Positions 1 through 12,900 of a stretch of DNA of 64,000 bases are shown here, in pieces. Origin of the DNA: Branchiostoma lanceolatum (lineage: Eukaryota > Chordata > Leptocardii > Amphioxiformes > Branchiostomatidae); the NCBI RefSeq assembly GCF_035083965.1, contig NC_089731.1, forward strand, positions 2,016,001 to 2,080,000, written 5' to 3'. Below the pieces are notes generated by a model. The model was not told the DNA's origin. It worked only from the letters and a program-made list of their open reading frames with translations, and made no database searches. The first letter of the stretch is position 1; every line of letters starts with the position of its first letter. The translations under genes were made by a program, and so were the position numbers.

Positions 1-3000
1 ACACATGGTCTGGCCAATCAGTATAGAGAAATGGCCAATGACCTCATATGCACTCTTTACAGAAAGTGCTATTGACTTTCCAGCAACTCAACATTTTCTG
101 ACCAATCAGTGTAGAGAAATGGCCAATTACATAGGCAACGATAAGAGCCCATAGCAACTATCTGATGCACTGACGTAATGAGAATGACGTTAAGATAAAT
201 AAGGCTGGGCCATGTTAGAAAGGCGACTCAACGGACTCAAGTGTGCTGAACATAAAAGAGTCACTGGGAACTGAGCCCGACTCATAAAAGATAGAACGAG
301 TAACACAATCGACACAAAGACCATATATACAGCATACATTTTAAATGCCGATTTGACCAAAAACGACGTTTCGTTGACAACATAATTGTTGCATTGGCTA
401 ATGAACGTTGTGACTTGTCTGTCTGTACGTCCTAAAACAATTTTATGACATATTGCTACTGAGGGGGGCCATTTCCAAAATGTTCGCTTGACACGTACGG
501 TACACACGGTTGTATTGATGTGCAAGATATAAAAGATATCACGGCTCACCTTCAGGGTGATGCAGACAGAAGGATGTGAGAACTTGGATCTCTTAGTCTC
601 TCGTTACAATGTCTCTTCAGGTAAATGTCGGTAAACTTCCACTCAACGGAGAAATACACGGTTTATAGCTAGTTAGTCTTGTCGGTAAGGTCCCGTTATT
701 CTCTTGCCGTATCCACACAAGAAATAATCCTGGTTACTTGGTCCAACAAATGAATTCCATTAGTGCGCAAATCCGCTTGAAATTCACCTCAGATAACACC
801 TGAATAATTCCTTGAGAAAGTTTATTACAACACGCCCCTGTAAAGTCAGCCGGCCCGGGGCCGGAGCCCCACCGAACTGCCCACAGCGGCAGGACTCAGC
901 TGTATAACCGGCCTGTCACGTGAGGCTGTTGCCATGGTGAGGAAACCTGCTGTTATAATACCTGTCACTCAAAACGCTGATAAAACGTTCAGGTGGGCCG
1001 ACTTGTTTGCAGCAAACTGTAAAAATAACTTGTGGACTTCCAAACTCAAACATCGCAAGACTGTCCGTAGTCTGTATAGAGTTCAAGGCAAATGCTCTAT
1101 GATTTCACCTTGTAAGAATTTTCTCGCTGAAATATTCTCTTCTCGTGGCATTTCTCCTATTTCTAAACATTATAAGCGTTGATGTATTTAAGAGGAATGA
1201 TTTATACTCTGTTCATCACCAAGGCCAGTGTGTGTATAGTGTGTCAATGATAGCTCTCGCAATGCCCATTCAATTTACAGGGTTGTTCATTTCAACGTTT
1301 TTGATTCAGCCTTTACAGCTTTTGTCAGGTACAGATTTTAATCAACACCTCCGACGTGGCAGGTTAAGTGCGCCGCATGACCAAATAAGTCTGGAGGTTC
1401 GTTAGGAGTCACGTGTCCTGTCAACGTCCGACAGGGCATGTCTGACGTCATACAGAAGTCAACATCAGTACGTGCATCTGATAAGTTATGGCTGGTGGGG
1501 AGAGTTCTATAAATCGATGTGATCTAAAACTTAACAATGAAGCATGGGGAGAGACTTGATATTATCTAATCGTTTTCAGGTTCCATGTTCTAAATTGTTT
1601 TAGTCAAATTTGTTGTGTATGATATAATTTCCAACCACCTTGCAAATGATTTTATGCATTAAGGTGCAAATACTGCAGTAATCGTTAGATGTCCTCACTG
1701 AACTTTAAGTATACTTAGTAACTTAGTTTGCAGGCCCCTAAGTTGCATCATCAAGGTTATCTTTGAACTATTGGGCTATTCCATGTGAAACCGTATAGGA
1801 GGGGTGGTTGGTTGTTTATTAAACTAAATGAGAACGATGAGAATACTAAAAGTTTATAATATAGAATGTTTCTGCGTTGACCTGTTTTACATGCAACATT
1901 GCTAGATAAGAGGACATGGTGAGAGAATAATGCCTGTGTTAACAGTGGCTTAAAAAGTTATGTGAATATCACAATTGTCTTGATTGATGTCGAAGAATTG
2001 GCTCCAATCGGTCCCAAACTACCAGAGATTTAATCAAGTCGTCTACGGCCTCATACACAGCCTCTGATCTGGGGAACCCTCTACAATGTCCAGTCATAGA
2101 TAATCAGCTAGAACTGATGTTATCTAACTGGCAGTAAAGAAGGTCATCGCACTTAAGAATATCTAAATTGCTCGATAATTTGCTCAGGTCTACTAAACGT
2201 GTTCAGAGACTCGTTGATTATCGTGTCCTGAAGAGACCAGGCAGTGTGCCAAAATACTGTCACCATTCCACCCACACGAGCACATTCCCTCTAGGACAAC
2301 TTGTCAGAAAAAACTCTACTTCAGGCAAATTTGCTTTGCCAACACAAATGACAGTGCATTTTCTGTGCTCTGTCGTATGGTTATGTCATTTCTGTGATGA
2401 CTCATATCCTCTCAGACAAATGCCTGCAAATTCGTTTTGCCAACACAGTGTATATGTAATCGTTCTTGTGTCACTTCCGTTGAGAAAAGATTGGGCCCAA
2501 GGTTGTCAGCAAGGCCGACCCGAAAGGAGATTACAAAAACTACGACTTTGCGTTTTGTATGAGAAAAGTAACAGAGTCTGATTTTGGGATGACAGGAAAT
2601 GTGTTTTTCCAGGGCCACACCAATGTGATTACTGGTTCTCGGATTAAACAGAAAACAAAGCTAAAGGGAAGATCAACCTGAAATCAGCGTCTGACGGTCA
2701 AGTAAAGTCAATGCCCGTATTTAGCTTCGAGATGCTTGATCTTTCGAAGTGGCGGGGGAGGGGTCAAAGATAAGATTCCAAAAAGTACCATGGTACCTAC
2801 AGTCTTAACAATTGAATAAAATCATATGCACGCTTTCCTCAACCCTCCGTTTCAAAATAACCTGACTATTCCCTTGCTCAATCTTTAGCTTAAGATATTT
2901 CAAAACCAAGGGAATAGATTGGTGTCGTCTAAAACGACCTTCACCCAGCCAGTCTACCCTCCCTATCTTGAATTAACGTGACCGAGTCAAAATAACAAAA

Positions 3001-3546
3001 ACATCACTTAATGAAACCACTGCGGATGTAAATATGCCAGTCAGCAAATGAACATGTTGATCCTAGACTTTCAGGAACAACTGAAACGTCAGCTTGGTGT
3101 TAGTTTTGGGCGAAGAGAAGCTGAGTCAGCAACCTGCAAATAACATTGTCAAGCAGAAGTCTGACCGTTTGGGCATTCTGTCAGCTTTCGGTAAAAACAT
3201 ACGAAAATACCCGTTTTAAAATAAAATGTAATGTAATGTGTGTGTGTGTATTTGTGTGTTTGTGTATGTGTGTGTGTGTGTGTGTGCTTGTGTTTGTTTG
3301 TCCGTGAGTTTGTACATCAATTCGTGTATGTGCATGTGGCAGCAGCTATATGTATGTGTAAATACCTGACATTCTAGCTGCCGATGCAGCCAATTTTTTA
3401 TCTTGAACCTGCCAACATTTGCTTACTTAATCAGTTAATGCTTACATGTGATGAGTCACTGATGACTATAACACACATAACATTTGCTGGCGTCAGTAAC
3501 AAGCTAAGAATATCTTCAGGTTTGACTTTGGTGTACAACTGTACTG
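1..3546. other. Upstream intergenic region without a convincing gene
   Basis: I see no gene here; the short ORFs lack domains, splice-linked partners or composition typical of coding sequence. Visible structure: a 30-bp direct repeat near 14-45 and 100-130 (both contain CCAATCAGT and GAGAAATGGCCAAT), a GC palindrome near 859, and a TATA-like stretch near 526 followed by an ATG at 608 with a GTAAAT donor 12 bases later, too little to call an exon. Bases about 1430-2100 are a diverged copy of 38030-38720 downstream of the lectin gene, and about 2600-2690 resembles 63880-63960. Confidence 0.6.
3235..3298. repeat. TG-rich microsatellite
   Basis: Interrupted (TG)n run with TTTG variants about 350 bp upstream of the lectin gene start. 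Simple-sequence DNA. Confidence 0.85.
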
Positions 3547-3580
3547 ACCAATCGGAGAAGGCCTGGCAATGATATAAAGG
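3546..3580 (+). promoter_or_regulatory. Core promoter of the lectin gene (CCAAT and TATA boxes)
   Basis: A CCAAT element (GACCAATCGG, from 3546) is followed by a TATA box (ATATAAA, 3572-3578). About 25-30 bp further on a start site near 3603 would be expected. The ATG at 3653 has an excellent Kozak context (GCCATGG). Inferred from spacing and consensus. Confidence 0.6.
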
Positions 3581-3652
3581 CTGATATCTCCTTCAGCTTA
3601 TCAAGCAGTCTTGGGTATCTAGTGACGAACTAACACTGCAAAAGAACCAGCC

Positions 3653-3916
3653 ATGGGTGTAACTGTGGTGTTTGTGGCCATCGTTATGCTGTCGTTGCAG
3701 CAAGCCTCAGGGCAGACAACAGACCAAGGTGAAGAGGAGCCCGTGATGCATGCCGTAGGGGTGCCACTGGAGAGGCAACTCCCGGAGCTGGATGCCGTAG
3801 GGGAGCCCCTGGAGAGAGAACTTCCGGAGCAAGCTTCAGGAGAGACGACTCCTGGATCCTGCCGATCGAGTACGCGCGAAAGGCTCGTGTGCTTCCAGGA
3901 GGCAGGAGCGAGTCAG
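3653..3916 (+). CDS. Lectin gene exon 1: signal peptide and acidic repeat
   Basis: Encodes 88 residues and ends at a phase-0 GT donor. Residues 4-16 are a hydrophobic signal core (VTVVFVAIVMLSL) with likely cleavage around residue 20. Then come two near-identical 13-residue repeats (AVGVPLERQLPE and AVGEPLERELPE) and a tail with two cysteines. The ATG is the only one in a strong context after the TATA box. No known domain in the acidic stretch. Confidence 0.75.
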
Positions 3917-6900
3917 GTCAGTCTGCTTTGCGTTTGTTCATTATTTACTTATCAGTTTACTTGTGGCTGAGGGATGAGCAACGGAGTTGCCGTTTTTGTC
4001 GCTCACCCGACGTGCGCGCTGTCACACAGTCGTCGAACTTCGGTCTTATATTTGTGTTTGCCAGAAGGTCCACGAATTTAGAAATCGGCATAGACTTAAC
4101 TTGGGCGTATCTTTCACTTGAAAATCTACCCTATCACAACGGGGCTCGGTGACCTGTAAACCCTCCACGGAGGGCAGCGATAATAATTGCGGCCATTGCT
4201 AGCCCCCCGACCGAACCTTCTGCTTGGTGAATATGTTTAAGCACCATATGTGATCTTTCCTCCACTCAAGGGACTGAGAAAAAATGGTTGCTGAGGACAT
4301 GTGGTTGCAACCGACAGGTTGGCTCGTTGACCAAAAAAAATCATACATTGGAAAAAATTCACCTTAAGTTAGTTCCCAGGAAACATATCTACAAGAGATG
4401 CACAATGGTGTTTAATCCCCATGTTGTTATGTAAACAAATTTTTATATTGGTTCTCCTTCATCTGCCAGGGGATGTACGCTCAAATTTCAACCACTTAAT
4501 GCCCGGACAGACTCTTAACATTCATTCTTCCCCCGCACCATCCCCGAGTGGAACGCCCTGCCTGGCGCGGTTGTTACGGCTCCCACCGTTGAGTCATACC
4601 GCGCCAGGCTGGAGGCCTGCCCGCCTTAGCCTGGGACCCCTCCCCCCTACTTTGCCCCTCGCGGGGTTATCTGGGGGTTAAACAAGTTGAAGTTGAATAT
4701 GCGAGCCATTGGATCGCACGCTGCATAGATTTACGCTCTGGAGAAGGCGAACGGTTAGAAAATACCGTGAATGCTACAATAAAAGTTTTTTGAAAAAGCG
4801 AAAATGAGCTGGATCCATACATCTGCTTGGAGATTAAATCTGCCTATGCTGCTCGCCGTGCCTGCTCATCGTCATCGTTGTTACCAGTAGAAGAATGGTT
4901 TGTTATTGATAACCTAAAATTGGATCAATATACATTCTTCTTCTTCTCACTTCCAAGTAAAAGCTAAGGCTGCCGTTAGATTATTTACAGAAGCAACGTG
5001 GAATGTAGGCCTGTTACACAGTATGCCATTGCGACACCTTGACTTTGACGTGTGCAAATAAGTGGCAGTCATTTATAGTTTAAGACATTTAACAGCTGGC
5101 TCTGCTTAGTCTGCATCGTCAACTGTCATCTGTGGTGACGAGGCCTTGACAAGTTGGATATCTGAAGTGTGCATAGCCTGGGGATTGAAAAGAAATGACA
5201 GCTTACAGATATGACTTTTAATAGTGTGACAGAGGCTGTCTTTCTCGTATAGGATGCTGAAGGGCTGATGTGAATTGAGGTTTTATCATGATCAATATCG
5301 ACCGACGTAGGCCATATGTGGTACTGGGGGATTATCAGATGTTTGCGTTGTGTTGTGTCTTGTAGTAATTGTCGAGTATGAATGGCAAGGAATTGAACAT
5401 AGTAGAATACCTTAATTGTCACTGTATGTAGTTTACTATTGTGACAACACAGTTTTGCTAAGTTATCTGTTAGGTTCTGAAATGCCCCTTGTTCTACAGT
5501 GTCCAATATCTTTCCACTGCCGCTGTTTAGTAAGATACATGATTTCCTTGGAGCTACAGTGCTCCATGAATATAATCTCAATCTATGACCTGTGTTCACC
5601 CCACAGCTGGATCAGCTCCAGGCAGACCTGACGAAGCTACAGGAAACAGTGGCTCAACAGGTGAGGTCATGTTCTGACCCAAACATTATCTAACATTGAG
5701 ATTTCATTTATCTATTGATTCAGCTATATATAGACACATAGTCAGAGCTGTTCAAATAACTGGTGGCTGCTGCAAAGAAGTACCCTCGCTGAAAAAGAAA
5801 ATGTGATAAATCTTATGACAACATTCTTTATCATGAACCAGTGAAAGTTGATGAGGAAATTTGCGTATACAGAGAAAGGCCTAGGTCAGTATGTAAGAAG
5901 TTATTTCTAGTAAAGGGAGAGTGTCCACAGGAATGGTTTTGTATTGATATGATATGTATCTTAACACATTTGCCTCAAAGTAAAAAAAATTATATCAGAA
6001 TGTCTTCAAATTGTTTTTACGGCAGAGAGTATCTGACGTTGCTGCTACCAAATACTCCAAAATGACGATGCAGTTATAAGTGATACTGTCTAACTGTCAT
6101 ATTGACATAAATCTACGAGATGTTAAACATAAATAATCTTGTTGCATCTGTTCCAGGATACCAAGATTGCTGACTTGACCGCAAGACTGAATCTTCTTGA
6201 ACGGGGTGAGTCTTATATTATTATCATTTCTATTTATAAATCTAATATTTCAGATCTGTTTATCAATTTTTGAATTTTTTCACCAGGTCTGCCAAACTAA
6301 CCATCAGCTGTTACAAAAATCTAGACCTGGGGTTGGGACACATACACAAGATATGAGGAAACATATACTAGTATAACACTTTAAAGAAATAAGGTCAAAG
6401 CTATCATCTCACTAAGAGAGGTCAGTGTCAATAGAAGTGATGATACATGTTTGGTTTTGAAGATGCTAACAGTACCAAATCTCTTGCCAGTTTGACCTCC
6501 ATTAGGGTTCTGGTATGTTTGGTAGGCTTCACCTTTAAACCTGGCGTTTATCAATCCAGCATTGGTCTCCGTGGGTTTGTTTGGATGCCCTAGGAGTGAT
6601 GGTGATTTATAGCCTCCGTTACAGACTCCTTCCGGCTGTCTTCTTTCTCAAGTTATAGTTTTACTATTATATTTTTTTCTTGTTCCCGGCCAGCAACAAG
6701 AAAGAAAAAATTCAATAGTAAAACTATAACTTGAGAAAGAAAACAACCCGAAGGAGTCTGCAACGGAGGCTAGGTGATCTATAGCTGGTTGAGCTTGCCT
6801 TTCTGTCTAGCACCCCAGTTCTATGTAGAGATAGTACTGAAGAACAAATATTTCAAAATACCACATGTAACTGGTCTTGGCTGAGGCAAACATGTCACTT

Positions 6901-9900
6901 GTACTTTGCCACAACATTTGATATAAACATAAACTGACTATTCCAGGTGACAAGCCTGCATCGTGCTCTGAAGCGAAGTCTCTACACCCCCATGCCGGCG
7001 ATGGAGAGTACACACTCTACCCTTTTACAACGAACACGGATGTATCCCTCCGCGTCTACTGCCACGATATGGCATCAGGGAGCCCGAAAGAGTTCCTGTC
7101 CCTACCATCCGGTCCTGATGAGAACTACGCCATTGTCTTTTCAGATCGACTGGTCGACGCAAGTCAATGGCAATGCACCGGCGGATTACAGGTAAGTGAC
7201 ACCGTTGATAGAAATGTAGAGCCGCTCACCACGGTGACCGTAAAGTTAGAAGAGTTACTAGACCACCCCGACCAAGCGACATCTTTGAAACTCCGATTCG
7301 AATCAGCCATGACCCGACAAATCGTTTTCTAATCGTTGCCTTAACGACTAAATCCGGCAAAAAAACCTCGCCAGTGCTCTGTGGGAAGGTGTTCGGCTTG
7401 AAAAGGATGTATTCAGATTGACAATGATGGCAGTTTGGAAATGATACAAGCCGACCGCCATTACACCTTTCAAAAAAAGTAGATTCTACTACTTTTATTC
7501 ATGACTTATTCGAATCGGGCTAGTCTTTCAAAGTGGTCGATTGGTCGGGGTGTAGACTGTGCCTCAGCAAACTTTCAGTAAACCTCATGGCTGCATTTTG
7601 TCTTCAAGTACAAGGTAAGGCCAATGTCGTTGTTGGTGATTATTGTCTCCAGGACCCATATGCCGGACGCGCCGGTACCACGAAGTTCAGCAAGCTCAGA
7701 ATCCAGTTTGATACGTCCAGGATCGACGTTATTCGAGATGACTACACCTTTGCCCAAACCACCGGTAGGCCAACACTTTATAATAAGGTCAACAGTGCAT
7801 CTGAGTCGCAATGTAGCCAGTTATTATTGCTGAATGTTTAAGATCCATCAATGGCGGTCTTGCAAAAAATAGCTCAGCTCAGATAGAGGACAATTCTTTT
7901 GCTTTTTTATGGTGACGGTATGGATTGTTAAACAATTTTTCTACAGTTGTAGCTTGTACTATCATCAGTTGTAGCTCACGTTTTGCTATGGAAGAACGTT
8001 TATACGAAAATTCTGGTGAGCTATGCCTTCTGTTTCTGCATGGCCTTCGGCGTAACGCTCCGGAGCTACAGCAGCTGGTCATACTGTAAATGCAGAAATG
8101 TTCGAGGTGGTTTTATATTAGCGATTTTGCCACGTACCTAAAACCACCGCGAATTGTTTTGCCCTCCTACCCCTTGTCTATTCATTGTTTAAAACGCAAA
8201 CACTCCATTTTCTCACTACCGCGAAATGAAAGTATGCAAACTTTAATGCATTTACGCTAATCGACCTGTCACACCTATCTATTAATGACTTACCGTTTGT
8301 ATTGACAACAGGGCCCAACAATGTAGACTACGGCCACGCTGGCGACTGTTATTCGGCGAACCAGGAATGCGCTAAGGGCACGTTCAAGGTGAATCTGACT
8401 GGAACGGAACTCGCGCTGGCCCCTGAGGTCCACTGGGTCATGGAGGAGCGCTATCCGGAATCTCTGACCATCAATGACATGTCCATCTCCGTGGATAGAA
8501 AGGTTTGTCACCTGTCTATAATCTGAATACCATAAAAGTGACCAATTATTCGAATATCCTTCAATTAGGGAATTTAGAAAAGGTAACAAAACACGTGCCT
8601 CCAAATTTTCGACATCTACTGTACATCTTGATCACGGAGTGACCAAGTCTCGCGAGAGCACGAGACTTGTGTAGATCTTCTGGCCTCCCCGCCTCCTTGC
8701 GGAGCAGGGGTAAGTGGCACTTTGCCAACTGATTGAAGAATATTCTAGTAATTGGTAATCACACGTGACTGATGAATCTCTTCAACCATTAAAGATGACG
8801 TCGTTGTGTTTGCGTTTGAGTCGACATTGGTAAGTTTAGTCTTACTTAATATGTAATCTCTTAAAATGCCCAGTGTCAAATATCATTGGAATTGGAATTT
8901 GGACGTGTCCTTTCTATTAATGACAAGGCGCTGTCCTGTGCTCCTTGTCAAAGCGTGGACTGCATTTAGCATTGTAGAAAGTCCTTAGAAGCAACATAGT
9001 CAACATATACCATCTCTTCTACGCAGACGACTTATGTTTAATTTGCCCTTCTGCGAAAGCTGTACAGAAATTGATTAATGTTTGTGAGGCCTATGGTACT
9101 GACAATGACATTATCTTCTGCCCCCAAAAAACGAACTGTATGTACTTTCCATGTGACCGAAGTATCCTGAATGTAACGCCACCCTCAGTGAAGTTGTACG
9201 GCAAGCCCTTGCCGTACGTTCCGTCGGCCACTTACCTGGGTGTCCAAATCACTTCCGATCTTTCGGACGACGACTCTATTCGCAAACACACCCGGCATTT
9301 GTATACAAAAGCCAACTCGCTTATTCGCAAATTCGGCCATTGCACACCTGAGGTGAAGCGGATTCTTTTTATGTCACACTGCAGTGCAATGTATTGTGCT
9401 CAGCTATGGTCAAGCTATAGAGCTGGGACCATTCATAGACTACGGGTAGCCTACCATGACGGCTTTAAAATTTTGTTGTCCCAACCGAGAAGCACCAGCA
9501 ACAGTGAGCTGTTTGTAAACATGCGTGTTGATACATTTGACGCCAAATGTCGGAAGCTGTTGCATTCGTTCGCATCTCGGCTGTTCGTGTCAGAGAATCA
9601 CATCATTAAGGCACTGCTCCGTTCGGAGGCCTTTCCGTCGAGCCCATTCTGGCGACATTACTGTAAGCTTGTTCGCCCACTGTAAATACCTATTTTAGAT
9701 GTATTGTTGATGTGTATGTGTCTGTCTGTCAATATGGGCCGTCGAGCCCGAAATAAACAATAAATAAATAAATAAATATAATTATTTTGCACGGTGATAA
9801 AAAAAACTTACTCATTTTAAGGTCTGCTCTGTGGAAGCTTCATGGTGATTGATATGTTGTTATTTAGGTAGCCTCTGCCCGATGTGGCGGATGGTGTGGG

Positions 9901-12900
9901 CACTGCTGGCCGGCAGGAAAGAACATGTTTTTGGTGCACCCGCAAAGTAAGTACAGCGTGCAGGCGGAACAAGCTCGAACCTGCCCGTTACGTCATTTCC
10001 GGTTTCTTTGCGTGTCGGGAACCTTTTAACGCGGCCAGAAGATTTTCCAGCGGCGGGGAGTTGTGTATTTAGTGGGAAAACCGCGTCTGTTTTCCGTAAA
10101 TGCACATGGGTTTTAAATAATAATACTATTGCTACATATAATAAGACTAAGTTATCTTGGGATGACTGGTGCCCTTTAATGTAAGTTTTAACGTGGTGAT
10201 TCAGAAGGGGTTGAACGCTGACAGATATCTTATCCATATATATTGACGGAAATGTCTACCAATTAGCCGTGAACACTCTATGGACCCATTTTTGCAATAA
10301 ACTTATTTGACTGGTCATCTACCACCGGTGCAATGGCCTAGTTGGTAGAGTGCTCGCCTTGCACACGGTAGGTCGTGAGTTCGATCCCCAGCCGGGTCAT
10401 ACCAAAGACTTTAAAAATGGTACATACTGCTTTCTCTTCTTAGCACTCAGCATTTACGGTAGTTTAACACACACATCACTACCAGCGGATCAGCCCCCTG
10501 CTGTAGTGACTTGTACAAATGTGTGTGGCCCAAGGGCTATAGAAATGGAGATGGGCGCCACCCCTATGCGTCTTTTCAAGACGCCCGGGTCACTTTAACT
10601 CCCACGCAATTCGCCGAAACCCAAGTAATGCCATATCAACAGCTGGAGGGCCCAAAACCAACCATTGCCTTCGTTTCCCTCAAACCTGCCAGTATATTAG
10701 ATATTATCACACCCCATCAAAATCAAGTTATTGCAGACAATGTAATGGTATGTGGAAACATAACAGCCAGACAAACAGACCTACAAAACCAGATTTCAAA
10801 CTATCATAAAATGGTATCTTTAATACGCTTGCCGGTTCGTCTTACCATATTAGTTCCGAAATATTTTTCCTATTATTATCTTTCAAGCATCCTGTCCGCA
10901 GAACAACAGTCTCGTACTACCCAGTGGTAAGACGTACTTCGCCGCTGAGGGCACCAGGACGTATAGTGACGCGCAGGAAGAATGCAGACGACGAGGCGGC
11001 ATCGTGGCGATACCGAGGAACGAGGAGGAACAACGGAACCTGGTGTTCCTCAAGAACTGCGTCAGCAGGTGAGGTGGCAACTATATAGGTTTTAGAGATT
11101 ACTGTTACTCTATTAGCAGTTGAACGGATATTGTTAACAAGGTATGCAGATCATTATACTGCATTGTTTTATATCGTATCATGCTATGAATTGCCTTAGT
11201 GTTTTATTGTTGTATTATTTTAATGTTGAGTGGTCTACTCTCCAAGCAGAGTTTGGTGGGTAAGATCGTCACCGTTTTATCATATGCCCCGTTTTTGTCC
11301 GCTACCCCAACCAGGTATAATAATTCCCAAGGTGGCGTAGCGGACAAAAAACGGGGCATATGATAAAACGGTGACGATCTTACCCACCAACCTCTGCTTG
11401 GAGAGTAGAGTGGTCCGCAACATCAGCTTGTCTGCCTGACGTTCCACTGTTTATTGGTTTGTTGCAATTTTTAATAAAGATACATGTTGTAAGAACTATC
11501 AATTATAGAGGCAATAACAAACTGCTATCATGTACTTCTGCTTTTAACTATATAGTGGCGATCAGTTCTGGCTTGGAGTAAAGAAGACAGCCGGAGAATG
11601 GGTAGACGGCAAGGGCGCCGCACTAAGCAACTTCACCAGCTGGGCACGCGGGGAGCCAGACGATTTCGACAACGGTTACAGCTGTGCGCACATCGTCTTC
11701 GGGGATAGAGAGGGGGAACGACACGACAACTGGGCAGACGCATTCTGCAACAGTCAGTGGCGCTACGTCTGCGAGATAGACGGTGGTAAGTCACATTATA
11801 TCAAACATTACCCAAAGGTTTTCTCTCAGCTTTTACAGAAATGCCCTAAACAAAGGATACATGGAAAACACGGGTACGGTAGAAATTCTAAATTACTTGT
11901 GCAAATTAGTTTCATTTTGAATAATTCCATTTTTTGGCGCAGTGGCAGGGTGTTTGGCCCAGAATCCAGAGGTCTTGGGTTCGAATCCGCGGTCCCGTTG
12001 ACAATGTGCCTTTGGAAGGGTATTTTACATGACTTTCCCCACTTCACTCAGGTGAAATAAGTACCTAGCTTCGGTTAGGGACGTCCCTTGGTAGGACGTT
12101 AAATGGAGGTCCCGTGTTCGCGCGAGGAGACCCACACCGAGCACGCAAAATAACCCACCACGCTTATCGAAAAGAGTAGGGCTAGGGATCCTTCCCAGTG
12201 TGAGTGAATCATATAAATCTGTCCGGACATGCAGCTTGTACTGTTGAATGGCAATCCCTTGCTTGAATGGCAATCCCAGCGAAAATTGAAATCTGTATTG
12301 TATGAGACATGGCTTTTATTATTGATTGTTTATTATTGTTACTCAGTGTACTATGTCGTAGTTGTGTTTTTTATATGTAAAATCAGGGATACCTGAAAAA
12401 CAGGCTTCACAGCCTGAGTTGTATTTCCCCTGTATAAATAAAATGAAAATAAAAAATGAAATGTTCAGTACAGACCTAGTGTGTCACGCCAGGAGGCGGT
12501 TTATCGTGTCTGCAATACAAACAAACGAGTAAATATGACAGAACGAAGCCTTTGCTGACTTACGTATATTTTCACTATCAGCTCCTAAGAAGTGGCGTGA
12601 AGACGGCCAGTGCGGACGGGGCTTCCCCGCTGAGGACGGTAACCCTGCTGAATGCGACCCTAGCGGGATCTACCCGTGCTGCTCCCCTGCAAACTGGTGC
12701 GGCATCACTGCAGACCACTGTGACTGTCCGGACTGTGTCGACTACAGGAAACCACTCCCAGGTATATATAGACTAGAACACGTACACAAGATAACAGAGG
12801 AGCATGTAACACCCTTTTTACGTAACGTTTAGTGACTGTTAGATCTATCATAAAATGCTAGTACACAACCAGCAGTATACGCTTTCTAGTCACTCGCTTG

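Noticed and set aside
190..2618. Several ORFs of 60-140 codons in the left flank
   Set aside because: No domains, no start context, no splice-consistent neighbours; one overlaps the paralogous flank, which has no conserved frame in its other copy.
10325..10400. tRNA-Ala gene
   Set aside because: Internal promoter boxes are present but the acceptor stem does not pair and a SINE body follows.
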